The notes under the pieces: model-generated
What the model was told of the DNA's origin: nothing
The model's database searches: none
What the model saw: the letters and a program-made list of their open reading frames with translations, nothing else
Assembly (NCBI RefSeq): GCF_003355475.1
Contig: NZ_CP031356.1
Coordinates: forward strand, 992,001-1,056,000
DNA length: 64,000 nt
Origin: Brachybacterium saurashtrense
Lineage (GTDB): Bacteria; Actinomycetota; Actinomycetes; Actinomycetales; Dermabacteraceae
Direction: 5' to 3'
Shown here: positions 16,640 through 25,089 of the stretch, one piece after another
How positions within the stretch are numbered: position 1 is the stretch's first letter
Layout of the letters: each line of letters begins with the position of its first letter
Translations under genes and position numbers: made by a program

Positions 16640-18295
16640 CTAAGCCCGCGACGGCGTCGCGGTGGCGGCGAAGCGCCGGGCGAGGGCGTCCTCCTCGAAG
16701 CGGGCCCGGGCCGGCACCCGCCAGGAGCCCTCGACCAGCACCGTGCGCACTCCGTCGCCCTCGAGCCATGCCAGCAGGATCTCCGCTTCCTGGTGGTAGC
16801 CCTGGCACAGGGGCGCGGCCAGCTCCGCCTCGCCGAGCCCCGTCATCGCCAGGGAGCGTGCGAAGGGGACGGGATCCTTCCCCGCGGCCACCAGCGTGGT
16901 GCCGGAGAACCTGCCGTGCCGCACCGCCAGGAGCTCCCAGCCGCGCCCGCCGATCACCGCCTCCGTGCTGGGGCGCGCCGTGATCAGCAGCGGCACCGCG
17001 GCGAGGGCGCGCAGCCGGGAGGCCCGCCGTGCGGCGGTGAGGTAGGTCGCCGCGAGGCGCCGCAGCCCCTCGGCCTCCTCGTACCGTCCTGCCTCGGTGC
17101 GGGCGCGCAGGCGGGCGGCGACGTGCGCGAGCACCTCGTCCGGGTCCTCGGTCATGGCCTTGCGCACCCGGTCCCGGTGGCCGCCGGACAGCGCGCTGCT
17201 GCGGGCGGCGTCGAACCTCGCCGCCGGTCCCATGACGGCCTCGGTGAGCAGGCCGCGCAGCGGCTCGGCGTCGTGCCGGGACGTCAGCGGGCCAATCTGT
17301 GCGGAGCCGTCGTCCTCGCCCTTGGCCAGCCGCGCCGCCCGCAGCCCCTGGGAGCCCGGCCCGAGGCGGAGCCAGTGCGCGGTCTCGGGGTGGAGGCCGT
17401 GCCGGTTCGAGGGCGGCTTCTCCCGGGCGATCAGGCGCAGCTCGCGCACGGCGGCCTCGGTGGCGGTCGCGCACTCGATCACCCGCACCGACTCGGCCCG
17501 CGGCAGCATGTCCAGCACCTTCCGTCGCCGCTCCGCGGCGGTGAAGTAGGTGCGCACCCTGCTGCGCAGGTTCCGGGAGGTGCCCACGTAGAGCACGGCG
17601 CCCTGTGCGTCGAGGAACTGGTACACGCCGGGGACCGACGGCACCGTCTCGGCGAGGTGCTTCTTGCGCAGCTGCACCGGGGAGGCGCGGCGGTGGGCGG
17701 AGGCGAGGTCCTCGAGCGTCGACGCCCCGGCGGGGCCGAGTCGCGCGATGAGCGCGTGGAGCACATCGACGGTGGCCCGGGCGTCGGAGAGCGCTCGGTG
17801 ATCGGGCGTGATCGCGGCCTCGACGTGGCGGGCCAGCGTGGAGAGGCGGTGGTCGCGCACCTCGTCGCGTCCGAACACCCTCCGCGCGAGGGCGAGGGTG
17901 TCGATCACGGCCGGCCCCGGCCAGGTGAGCTCGCATGCGGCGGCCTGCGCACGGAGGAACCCGACGTCGAAGCGGGCGTTGTGCGCCACCAGGGCGGCGC
18001 CGGCGGCGAAGTCGAGGAACATCGGCAGCACCACGTCGATGGTGGGCGCGCCCGCCACCGTCGCCTCCGTGATCCCGGTGAGGGAGGCGATGTACGCGGG
18101 GATCGGCCGCTGCGGGTCCACGAAGGTGCGGAACTCGCCGAGCACCTCGCCCCCGCGCACCTTCACCGCGCCGATCTCCGTGATCGCGTCCGCGGCCGGG
18201 TCGGTGCCGGTGGTCTCGAGGTCCACCACCACCAGCGTGGCCTCCGCGAGCGGGGTGCCGAGGTCGTCGAAGCTCAGCTGGCGGCGTGCAGGCAT
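16640..18295 (-). CDS. DEDDh exonuclease fused to GIY-YIG nuclease (DnaQ-UvrC/Cho-like)
   Basis: A 551-residue fusion. Residues 20-180 are a DnaQ-type 3'-5' exonuclease: DLETTG with D25/E27, HNARFDVGFL, and the late HxxxxD motif HRALSDARAT. Around residues 220-300 is a UvrC-like GIY-YIG endonuclease (VPGVYQFLDA, LYVGTSRNLRSRV). The rest resembles the UvrC/Cho middle region without a UvrBC or HhH domain. This architecture is typical of actinobacteria (Rv2191 type) and suggests a DNA-repair nuclease, though its reaction is not established here. ATG 18295 has TACCCT 6 nt upstream, implying a leaderless mRNA. Confidence 0.9.
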   Translation of the reverse strand: MPARRQLSFDDLGTPLAEATLVVVDLETTGTDPAADAITEIGAVKVRGGEVLGEFRTFVDPQRPIPAYIASLTGITEATVAGAPTIDVVLPMFLDFAAGAALVAHNARFDVGFLRAQAAACELTWPGPAVIDTLALARRVFGRDEVRDHRLSTLARHVEAAITPDHRALSDARATVDVLHALIARLGPAGASTLEDLASAHRRASPVQLRKKHLAETVPSVPGVYQFLDAQGAVLYVGTSRNLRSRVRTYFTAAERRRKVLDMLPRAESVRVIECATATEAAVRELRLIAREKPPSNRHGLHPETAHWLRLGPGSQGLRAARLAKGEDDGSAQIGPLTSRHDAEPLRGLLTEAVMGPAARFDAARSSALSGGHRDRVRKAMTEDPDEVLAHVAARLRARTEAGRYEEAEGLRRLAATYLTAARRASRLRALAAVPLLITARPSTEAVIGGRGWELLAVRHGRFSGTTLVAAGKDPVPFARSLAMTGLGEAELAAPLCQGYHQEAEILLAWLEGDGVRTVLVEGSWRVPARARFEEDALARRFAATATPSRA

Positions 18296-18301
18296 GCTCG
18301 C

Positions 18302-18307
18302 AGGGTA
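18302..18307 (-). promoter_or_regulatory. -10 of exonuclease fusion gene (leaderless)
   Basis: Minus-strand TACCCT ends 6 nt before the ATG. Confidence 0.55.
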
Positions 18308-18392
18308 CGACGCGGCCCCGACGGGCGGGCGGTGCCGCGGGGCACGACGCCCGGCCGTCGGGGCCGAGGAGCGGACGGGGCCGCGGGTGGTC

Positions 18393-20201
18393 TCAGGAGG
18401 CGGGCCTGGAGCCCGAGTAGATCTTCTCGATCACCGGGGCGAGGTCCTTGACCACCACGTTGCGCTTGAGCTTGAGGGAGGGCGTGAGGTAGCCGTTCTC
18501 CTCGGTGAAGTCGGAGTCGATGATCTCGAAGGCCCGGATCGACTCCGCCCGGGAGACGGACTGGTTCGCCCGGTCCACGACGGTCTGCAGCTCGGCGCGG
18601 ATCGCCTCGCTGCGCGCCGCCTCGGCCACCGTCATCTCCGGCTGGCCGTTGTTCTTCAGCCAGGTGCCGAGCATCTCCGCGTCGAGGGTGAGGATCGCGG
18701 CGATGAACGGCTTCTGGTCACCGATCACGACGCACTGGCTCACCAGCGGGTGACCGCGCAGCTGGTCCTCGAGCTGTGCGGGGGAGACGTTTTTCCCGCC
18801 GGCGGTCACCAGCACCTCCTTGCGTCGGCCGGTGATGGTGAGGTTCCCGTGCTCGTCGAGCGCGCCCAGGTCGCCGGTGCGGAACCAGCCGTCGCGCAGC
18901 GACTCGGCGGTGGCTTCCGGATTGTGGTGGTAGCCGGCGAACACCATCACGCCCTTGACGAGGATCTCGCCGCTGTCGTCGATCGCGACGGTGGAGCCCG
19001 GCAGCGGGGGCCCGACGGTGCCGGGGCGGACGTCCCAGGGCAGGTTCACGCTGATCGGTGCGGTGGTCTCGGTGAGGCCGTAGCCCTCGAGGATCGTCAC
19101 GCCGATCCCGCGGAAGAAGTGCGACAGCCGCGCGCCGAGCGGGGCGCCGCCGGAGACGGCCCACTGCACCTTGCCGCCCATGGCGGCGCGCAGCTTCCCG
19201 TACACGAGCCGGTCGAAGAGGGCGTGCTTCGCCCGCAGCGTGACCGGGACCTTCCCGGCGGAGAGCGCGGTGGAGTAGGCGATCGCCGTCGCCGCCGCGG
19301 CGGCGAAGATCTTCCCCCGGCCGCCGGCGATCGCCTTCGCCTCGGCGCTGTTGTAGACCTTCTCGAAGACGCGCGGGACGGCGAGCAGGAAGGTGGGCTT
19401 GAAGGCCGCGAGATCCTCCAGCAGGTGCTTCGTGTCCGGGGTGAAGGCGGTGGTGACCGGCCAGGAGGCGGCCAGCACCGTGATGAGGCGGGCGAACACG
19501 TGCGCCAGCGGCAGGAACATCAGCAGGCGGCTGCCCGGGGGGAGCACGTCCTGGCCGAGGAGGTTGAGCGCGCTGCGGGTGGTGTCCACGAAGTTGGCGT
19601 GGGTCAGCTCGGCACCCTTGGGGCGGCCGGTGGTGCCGGAGGTGTAGATGATGGTGGCGACGTCGTCCATCCGCCGGGAGGTGCGCCGTGCCTCGAGCTC
19701 CTCGTCGCCGATCTCCGCGCCGCGCGCGGCGAGGTCCTCGAGGATGCCGTCCTCGAGCACGCCGATGTGCGCGAGGTGCGGCAGGTCGCCGCGCACGGAC
19801 TCCACGTCCTCGCGGTGGCGGGCGCTCTCCACCAGGATGTACTTGGCCTCCGCGTCGGAGGCGATCCACTGGATCTGACTGGGGGAGGAGGTCTCGTAGA
19901 TCGGCACGCTGACGCCGCCGGCCCACCACACCGCCCAGTCCGCCAGCGCCCACTCGTACCGGGTGCGGGAGAGGATGCCCACCACGTCGCCGGACTCGAC
20001 GCCCGCAGCCATCAGGCCCTTGGCGATCTTCTTGACCTCGTCGACGAAGTCTGCGGTGGCCACGGGGGTGTAGGACCCGCCCTCCTGGGCGAGCTCGTAG
20101 ATGGGGACCGAGGGGTGGGAGCGCAGCCTCCCGAGCAGGAGATCCGTCGTGTTCTCCTCGGGACGGCTCTCGTGCTGCGGCGGTGAGGTGTACTGCTTCA
20201 T
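18393..20201 (-). CDS. Long-chain fatty-acid--CoA ligase (AMP-forming)
   Basis: A 602-residue member of the adenylate-forming family, closest in style to FadD15-type acyl-CoA synthetases. It has the P-loop IIYTSGTTGRPKGAELTH, GGAPLGARLSHFFRGIG, the GYGLTET motif, the WFRTGDLG Asp and the C-terminal catalytic Lys region GGKNVSPAQLE. It activates fatty acids with ATP and CoA for lipid synthesis or oxidation. ATG 20201 is preceded by GAAGGAGA. It is divergent from glucokinase. The M. tuberculosis fadD15 gene occupies the same relative position. Confidence 0.93.
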   Translation of the reverse strand: MKQYTSPPQHESRPEENTTDLLLGRLRSHPSVPIYELAQEGGSYTPVATADFVDEVKKIAKGLMAAGVESGDVVGILSRTRYEWALADWAVWWAGGVSVPIYETSSPSQIQWIASDAEAKYILVESARHREDVESVRGDLPHLAHIGVLEDGILEDLAARGAEIGDEELEARRTSRRMDDVATIIYTSGTTGRPKGAELTHANFVDTTRSALNLLGQDVLPPGSRLLMFLPLAHVFARLITVLAASWPVTTAFTPDTKHLLEDLAAFKPTFLLAVPRVFEKVYNSAEAKAIAGGRGKIFAAAAATAIAYSTALSAGKVPVTLRAKHALFDRLVYGKLRAAMGGKVQWAVSGGAPLGARLSHFFRGIGVTILEGYGLTETTAPISVNLPWDVRPGTVGPPLPGSTVAIDDSGEILVKGVMVFAGYHHNPEATAESLRDGWFRTGDLGALDEHGNLTITGRRKEVLVTAGGKNVSPAQLEDQLRGHPLVSQCVVIGDQKPFIAAILTLDAEMLGTWLKNNGQPEMTVAEAARSEAIRAELQTVVDRANQSVSRAESIRAFEIIDSDFTEENGYLTPSLKLKRNVVVKDLAPVIEKIYSGSRPAS

Positions 20202-20300
20202 CGAATCTCCTTCGATCCGGGGCGGCGAGCGGGCGGAGCGTGCCGGACGTCGTCACGGACGCGCTGGTGGGGTCTGTCAGATCCTACGGCAGAGGCCGCC

Positions 20301-20306
20301 TACGAT
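20301..20306 (+). promoter_or_regulatory. Possible -10 of glk
   Basis: TACGAT within CCTACGATGG, the same octet-plus seen upstream of acnA. It would give a leader of about 70 nt. Confidence 0.45.
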
Positions 20307-20383
20307 GGGTCCCGACAAGTTGGCGGGTGCGGTGCGCGCAGGAGCATCCCTGCGCGCGCGGACCGAGGACGGACAGGAGCGGC

Positions 20384-21319
20384 ATGCTCTCCATCGGAGT
20401 GGACATCGGCGGGACCAAGATCGCGGCCGGGGTGGTCGACGAGGACGGGGAGGTCGTCGCCGCGACCACGCGCAGCACCCCCGCCACGGACGCCGCCCTG
20501 ATCGAGGCCGCGGTCGCGGACGCGGTGGCGGAGCTGCGCGCCGAGCACACCGTGGTGGGTGTGGGCGTGGGCGCCGCCGGATTCGTGGGCGCGGACCGCC
20601 GCACCGTCAACTTCGCCGCGAACCTCGCCTGGCGTCAGCACCCGCTGGCGGACGAGCTGGAGCGCCTCACCGGTCTCCCGGTGGTGGTGGAGAACGACGC
20701 GAACGCCGCGGGCTGGGCGGAGTACCGCTTCGGCGCCGCGATCGAGGCCGCGCACATGCTGATGGTGACCGTGGGCACGGGCCTCGGCGGCGCTCTGGTG
20801 ATGGACGGGCAGCTGGTGCGCGGCAGCGCCGGCTTCGCCGGGGAGATCGCGCACATGACCGCTGTCCAGGACGGGCAGTGGTGCGGGTGCGGGCGTCGCG
20901 GCTGTCTCGAGCAGTACACCGCCGGCACCGCCCTGGTGCGCACCGCGAAGCGACGGGCGGCCGCCGGGGACCCGCTGATGGGGCCGCTGCTGCAGATGGC
21001 GGGAGGCGCGAAGAAGGAGATCGACGGCCCCATGATCACGCGCCTCGCCCAGCAGGGCGATCCTGGCGCCCGCGAGATGATCGACGAGCTCGGCCGCTGG
21101 CTCGGCGTGGGGATGGCCTCCATCGCGAGCCTGCTGGACCCCGAGGTGATCGTGGTCGGCGGCGGGGTGGCGGCGGCCGGCGATCTGCTGCTCGAGCCGG
21201 CCCGGGAGGCGTACGCCAAGAATCTCACGGCGCGCACCCACCGTCCGCTGGCCCCGTTCGTGGTGGCGCAGATGGGGAACCGTGCGGGGATCGTGGGCGC
21301 CGCGGATCTCGCACGCTGA
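20384..21319 (+). CDS. glk: ROK-family glucokinase
   Basis: A 311-residue ROK kinase that phosphorylates glucose at the start of glycolysis. It has the N-terminal phosphate loop DIGGTKIAAG, the sugar-binding ENDANAAGWAEY, the VGTGLGGALV adenosine loop, the EIAHM catalytic/zinc His region, and the ROK zinc knuckle CGCGRRGCLEQY. Start ATG 20384 has AGGAG 5-9 nt upstream; the frame extends further but without homology. It has no helix-turn-helix, so it is an enzyme rather than a repressor. Confidence 0.92.
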   Translation: MLSIGVDIGGTKIAAGVVDEDGEVVAATTRSTPATDAALIEAAVADAVAELRAEHTVVGVGVGAAGFVGADRRTVNFAANLAWRQHPLADELERLTGLPVVVENDANAAGWAEYRFGAAIEAAHMLMVTVGTGLGGALVMDGQLVRGSAGFAGEIAHMTAVQDGQWCGCGRRGCLEQYTAGTALVRTAKRRAAAGDPLMGPLLQMAGGAKKEIDGPMITRLAQQGDPGAREMIDELGRWLGVGMASIASLLDPEVIVVGGGVAAAGDLLLEPAREAYAKNLTARTHRPLAPFVVAQMGNRAGIVGAADLAR

Positions 21320-21359
21320 GTCCGGGGCACGGCGGCGCGTCCCTCGCGGCCGCGACCGC

Positions 21360-21890
21360 TCAGACCTGCGCGCCGGTGTCGCCGTCGTCCCGTCGGCCGC
21401 GGGGCGCGCGGAGCAGCAGCGCGACCAGGCCGCCGAGGGCGGAGAGCCCGCCCAGCCAGCCGAGCGGGCCGGGCAGCGCGGGCGTCACCGCGACCACCAG
21501 GAGCAGGGCGAACCCTCCCAGCAGCGCCGTCCACGCCCAGATCGCGGCGTCGGAGGGTGTGGGGAGGTCCGGGTCCGGCTGCTCGAAGTCCCCGTAGAGC
21601 ACCTCGTCGTCGTCGAGCTCGCGCGGGGCGTCCGCTCCGCCGCGCGCGCCGGCGCTGCTCGGCGCGCCCGCCGAGGGATGCGCCGCGCGGGCCCGGGCGA
21701 TCGACTCCGCACTCGGCGGGCCGGGCTCCTCCTCGGGGGAGTCCTCCGCCCAGGGGTCCATCGGCTCCGGCGCGGCGGGCTCGCGCGGCGCCTCGCCGGG
21801 CTGCAGGGACACGCCCTCGCCCTCGAGCATGCGGGCGAACTCGGCATCGACGTCCCGGGGGTCGGGGGAGTGGGGGCGCTCGCCGCTCAT
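21360..21890 (-). CDS. Hypothetical protein with two C-terminal membrane helices
   Basis: A 176-residue protein. The first 115 residues are acidic, Pro/Ala/Glu-rich and probably disordered; they are followed by two hydrophobic helices (AAIWAWTALLGGFALLLVVAV and LGGLSALGGLVALLL) and a basic tail. I recognise the general type (actinobacterial membrane protein of unknown function) but no named family. ATG 21890 overlaps the stop of the upstream hydrolase gene as ATGA, so the two are co-translated. Confidence 0.75.
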   Translation of the reverse strand: MSGERPHSPDPRDVDAEFARMLEGEGVSLQPGEAPREPAAPEPMDPWAEDSPEEEPGPPSAESIARARAAHPSAGAPSSAGARGGADAPRELDDDEVLYGDFEQPDPDLPTPSDAAIWAWTALLGGFALLLVVAVTPALPGPLGWLGGLSALGGLVALLLRAPRGRRDDGDTGAQV

Positions 21891-22660
21891 GTCGGTCTCC
21901 CACGGCGCGGCACCTGCTGGTCCAGGAAGCGGGCCGAGGTCTCGCACAGCAGCGGGGCGTCGTGATCCAAGGGCGCCAGGTGGTGGCTGCGCGGCAGTGA
22001 CAGCCGCTCGACGGGACCGCGCACCCCGGCGGCGACGATGTCGCTGTCCGTGGGCGGGACGGTGTGGTCGACCCGGGAGGTCGCCAGCAGCAGCGGCACC
22101 TCGACCCCGTCCAGGCGCGCGCGGGTGCGGGAGAACAGCCGGCGCAGCTGCGCCACCGCACGCACGGGCATGCGGTCGTAGGCCTCCTCCTCCACCCCCT
22201 CGCGGGCGATGTCGGACCCGATCCCCGGAAGCGTGGGGACCACCGGGGCGAGCAGCTCCGCGAAGCGAGCCGCGACCGGCAGCGTCATCCCCGGGTTCAC
22301 GGCCACCACGGCGGCGATCCGCCCGCGCAGAGCGGGATCCTCCGCGAGCGCGAGGGCGAGCGCGCCGCCCATCGACAGGCCGCCCACCGCGATGGGACCG
22401 TGCTCGTCGGCGAGCTCCTCCGCGGCCTCCCGCACCGTGCCGTACCAGTCCTGCCACGTCGTGGCCGCGAGGTCCCGCGGCGTGCGGGCGTGGCCGGGCA
22501 GCAGGGGCAGCTCCACCGCCCAGCCGCGGGCGGCATGGTCCTCCGCCCAGGGGCGCAGGGACTGCGGCGAGCCGGTGAACCCGTGGCAGAGGAGCAGTCC
22601 TCCGCGCGGGTTAGAGTGTGCCCGCGCGCGCCAGGGGCGGGACAGTTCGCTGAACGCCAT
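21887..22660 (-). CDS. Alpha/beta hydrolase (carboxylesterase / lysophospholipase-like)
   Basis: A 257-residue serine hydrolase with the oxyanion strand LLLCHGFTGSP, nucleophile elbow GLSMGGA, an Asp in the LLATSRVDHTVPP segment and the final His in RSHHLAPLDHD. The fold resembles monoacylglycerol lipases and carboxylesterases; the substrate is unknown. The start is ATG 22660: a GACGAT hexamer ends 6 nt upstream, whereas the upstream in-frame ATG lies inside the promoter. It sits between acyl-CoA ligase and acyltransferase genes, so a role in lipid metabolism is plausible. Confidence 0.87.
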   Translation of the reverse strand: MAFSELSRPWRARAHSNPRGGLLLCHGFTGSPQSLRPWAEDHAARGWAVELPLLPGHARTPRDLAATTWQDWYGTVREAAEELADEHGPIAVGGLSMGGALALALAEDPALRGRIAAVVAVNPGMTLPVAARFAELLAPVVPTLPGIGSDIAREGVEEEAYDRMPVRAVAQLRRLFSRTRARLDGVEVPLLLATSRVDHTVPPTDSDIVAAGVRGPVERLSLPRSHHLAPLDHDAPLLCETSARFLDQQVPRRGRPT

Positions 22661-22666
22661 GGGTCC

Positions 22667-22672
22667 ATCGTC
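22667..22672 (-). promoter_or_regulatory. -10 of hydrolase gene (leaderless)
   Basis: Minus-strand GACGAT ends 6 nt before ATG 22660. Confidence 0.5.
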
Positions 22673-22734
22673 GCATCCCCGCCGCACCGAGACATCCCGT
22701 CCGTGCTCGCCAGAGTCCCCCCAGGAGAGCCCCC

Positions 22735-23493
22735 GTGCTGTACGAGATCGCCAAGCCCGTCGTTATGGGGGTGGTGCGGCTGCTGTGGAACCCCACCATC
22801 AGCGGGACCGAGCACATCCCGCCGCAGGGGCCGGTGATCCTGGCCTCCAACCATCTCGCCTACTCGGACACCGTCTTCCTGCCCGGCCAGGTGCGACGCA
22901 GCGTGAACTTCCTGGGGAAGTCGGACATCTTCACGGGCCGCACCCTGCACGCGCGGGCGGCGGGCGCGGTGATGCGCGGACTGCACGTGATGCCCGTGGA
23001 CCGCAGCGGCGGCAGCGCCTCCCGCGGCGCGATCGACGCCGGACTGGCCGTGCTCGCCCGCGGCGAGGTGCTCGGGATCTATCCCGAGGGGACCCGCAGC
23101 CCGGACGGTCGGCTGTACCGCGGGCGCACCGGGGTGGCGCGCTTCGCGCTCGCCAGCGGCGCGCCGGTGATCCCGGTCGCGATGCGCGGAGCGCACGAGG
23201 CGCAGCAGGGCCGGCGGTACCTCCCGCGCCGGCACCCGCGCATCCACGCCGTGCTGGGGCCCGCGGTGGACGTGTCCGCGGTGGCGGCGCGGTGCGAGGG
23301 CGCCGACGAGGCGACGCTGTTGCGCGAGGTCACCGAGGCGGTGATGGAGGCGATCCAGGCCCTCTCCGGGCAGGAGCGGGTCGACGAGTACGCGAGCGTC
23401 GTCAAGCAGAGGCTGCGGGAGGAGAGCCGGCACGGCACCCACGGCGGCGACGACGCCGGCGCCGGGCACCGCACCCTGGGCGGGACGTCGTGA
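22735..23493 (+). CDS. 1-acyl-sn-glycerol-3-phosphate acyltransferase (PlsC-like)
   Basis: A 252-residue lysophosphatidate acyltransferase family protein. It has the NHxxxxD catalytic motif (SNHLAYSDT, near residue 42), the substrate-binding YPEGTRSPDG and the downstream VIPVAMRG motif. It would acylate lysophosphatidic acid to phosphatidic acid at the membrane. GTG 22735 has CAGGAGA 7 nt upstream. The Arg/Gly/His-rich C-terminus looks disordered. Rv2182c is the positional counterpart in M. tuberculosis. Confidence 0.9.
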   Translation: MLYEIAKPVVMGVVRLLWNPTISGTEHIPPQGPVILASNHLAYSDTVFLPGQVRRSVNFLGKSDIFTGRTLHARAAGAVMRGLHVMPVDRSGGSASRGAIDAGLAVLARGEVLGIYPEGTRSPDGRLYRGRTGVARFALASGAPVIPVAMRGAHEAQQGRRYLPRRHPRIHAVLGPAVDVSAVAARCEGADEATLLREVTEAVMEAIQALSGQERVDEYASVVKQRLREESRHGTHGGDDAGAGHRTLGGTS

Positions 23494-23539
23494 CCGCCCG
23501 CGCCGTGGGACCGGTGCCCCGCGCGGGCGCGCGACTGGC

Positions 23540-23545
23540 TACGCT
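23540..23545 (+). promoter_or_regulatory. -10 of DAHP synthase gene (leaderless)
   Basis: TACGCT ends 6 nt before GTG 23552. Confidence 0.6.
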
Positions 23546-23551
23546 GTCCCG

Positions 23552-24946
23552 GTGACTCACTTCAGCCCCGACGCCCCCGCACGCGCCCACGCCTTCAGCC
23601 TGTCCTCGGCCGCCGACGGCCTGGCGGAGCTCGGCGCGTGGCGCGAGTATCCGCGGGTGCAGCAGCCGGTCTGGCCCGACGAGGCCGAGCGCGGACGCGT
23701 CTTCGACGCGCTGCGGGCGGCGCCGCCGCTGGTGTTCGCCGGCGAGGTGGACGTGCTCCGGGAGCGGGTGGCGGCCGCCGCGCGCGGGGAGGCGTTCCTG
23801 CTCGCTGGCGGCGACTGCGCCGAGACCTTCGCCGACTCCACCGCGGACCGGATCCGCAACAAGATCCGCACCATCCTGCAGATGTCCGCGGTGCTCACCT
23901 ACGGCGCCTCGCTGCCGGTGGTGAAGATGGGCCGGATGGCCGGGCAGTTCGCCAAGCCGCGCTCCTCCGACGAGGAAACCCGCGACGGGCTCACCCTGCC
24001 CACCTACCGCGGCGACGCGGTCAACGAATTCGACTTCACCCCCGAGTCCCGGCTGCCGGACCCCACGCGGCTGTGGCGCACGTACACCACCAGCGCCTCC
24101 ACCCTGAACCTGCTGCGGGCCTTCACCGGCGGCGGCTTCGCGGACCTGCGCGAGGTGCACTCCTGGAACCGCGGCTTCACCGCCGGCACCGGGTACGACC
24201 GCTACGAGGAGCTGGCCGGCCAGATCGACAAGGCCGTGCGCTTCATGGAGGCCATCGGCGCGGACTTCGACGCGCTGAAGGTGGTGGAGTTCTACGCCTC
24301 GCACGAGGCGCTGCTGCTGGACTACGAGGAGGCGCTGTCCCGCATCGACTCGCGCACCGGGGAGATCTACGGCTGCTCCGGCCACTTCCTGTGGATCGGT
24401 GAGCGCACCCGGCAGCTCGACGGCGCGCACGTGGACTTCATGGCGCGCCTGCGCAACCCGATCGGGGTGAAGCTCGGGCCCACCGCGACGGTGGACGACG
24501 CCCTGCGGCTCATCGACCGGCTGGACCCGGAGCGCGAGCCCGGCCGGCTCACCTTCATCACCCGCATGGGCGCCGGGAAGATCCGCGACCGCCTCCCTGC
24601 CCTGGTCGAGGGCGTGCGCGATGCCGGTGCCCAGGTGGCCTGGGTGACCGATCCGATGCACGGCAACACCATCACCTCGTCCAACGGGTACAAGACCCGT
24701 CGCTTCGAGGACATCCTCGACGAGGTGGTGGGGTTCTTCGAGGTGCACCAGGCGGCCGGCACCGTGCCCGCCGGGCTGCACATGGAGCTCACCGGCGACG
24801 ACGTCACCGAGGTGCTGGGCGGCGCCGGGGAGATCGACGAGGAAGGTCTCACCCGCCGCTACGAGACGCTGGTCGATCCGCGGCTGAACCACCAGCAGTC
24901 GCTCGAGCTGGCCTTCCTGGTCGCGGAGATGCTCTCGCGCCGCTGA
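23552..24946 (+). CDS. aroG: Class II 3-deoxy-7-phosphoheptulonate synthase
   Basis: A 464-residue type II (plant-like) DAHP synthase, the first shikimate-pathway enzyme, which condenses PEP and erythrose-4-phosphate. Hallmarks include the metal-ligand Cys in LLAGGDCAETF, KMGRMAGQFAKPRS, the GCSGHFLWIGERTRQLDGAHVDF segment (read in parts), and WVTDPMHGNT. The GTG start is set by TACGCT 6 nt upstream. A strong hairpin follows. As in M. tuberculosis (Rv2178c), it lies close to the PknL-like kinase. Confidence 0.95.
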   Translation: MTHFSPDAPARAHAFSLSSAADGLAELGAWREYPRVQQPVWPDEAERGRVFDALRAAPPLVFAGEVDVLRERVAAAARGEAFLLAGGDCAETFADSTADRIRNKIRTILQMSAVLTYGASLPVVKMGRMAGQFAKPRSSDEETRDGLTLPTYRGDAVNEFDFTPESRLPDPTRLWRTYTTSASTLNLLRAFTGGGFADLREVHSWNRGFTAGTGYDRYEELAGQIDKAVRFMEAIGADFDALKVVEFYASHEALLLDYEEALSRIDSRTGEIYGCSGHFLWIGERTRQLDGAHVDFMARLRNPIGVKLGPTATVDDALRLIDRLDPEREPGRLTFITRMGAGKIRDRLPALVEGVRDAGAQVAWVTDPMHGNTITSSNGYKTRRFEDILDEVVGFFEVHQAAGTVPAGLHMELTGDDVTEVLGGAGEIDEEGLTRRYETLVDPRLNHQQSLELAFLVAEMLSRR

Positions 24947-24955
24947 GCAGGACCG

Positions 24956-25005
24956 CGACGGCGGGGCCGCCGACCTCCCTGCGGAGGACGGCGGCCCCGC
25001 CGTCG
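24956..25005 (+). terminator. Terminator between DAHP synthase and kinase genes
   Basis: A 17-bp perfect inverted repeat (24956-24972 and 24989-25005) with a 16-nt loop lies between convergent genes and may serve both. Confidence 0.8.
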
Positions 25006-25089
25006 TGCGTCCCGTCCGCCCCGAGCTCTCGAGGCGGTGCGCTCCGCGAAGGCCACCGCGCTCAGGGAGCTCCGCTCAGGACACCGCGC

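Noticed and set aside
14958..17936. 992-codon minus-strand frame
   Set aside because: It crosses trpD, the RAM gene and part of the exonuclease fusion in the wrong frame; length only reflects the scarcity of stop codons at high GC.
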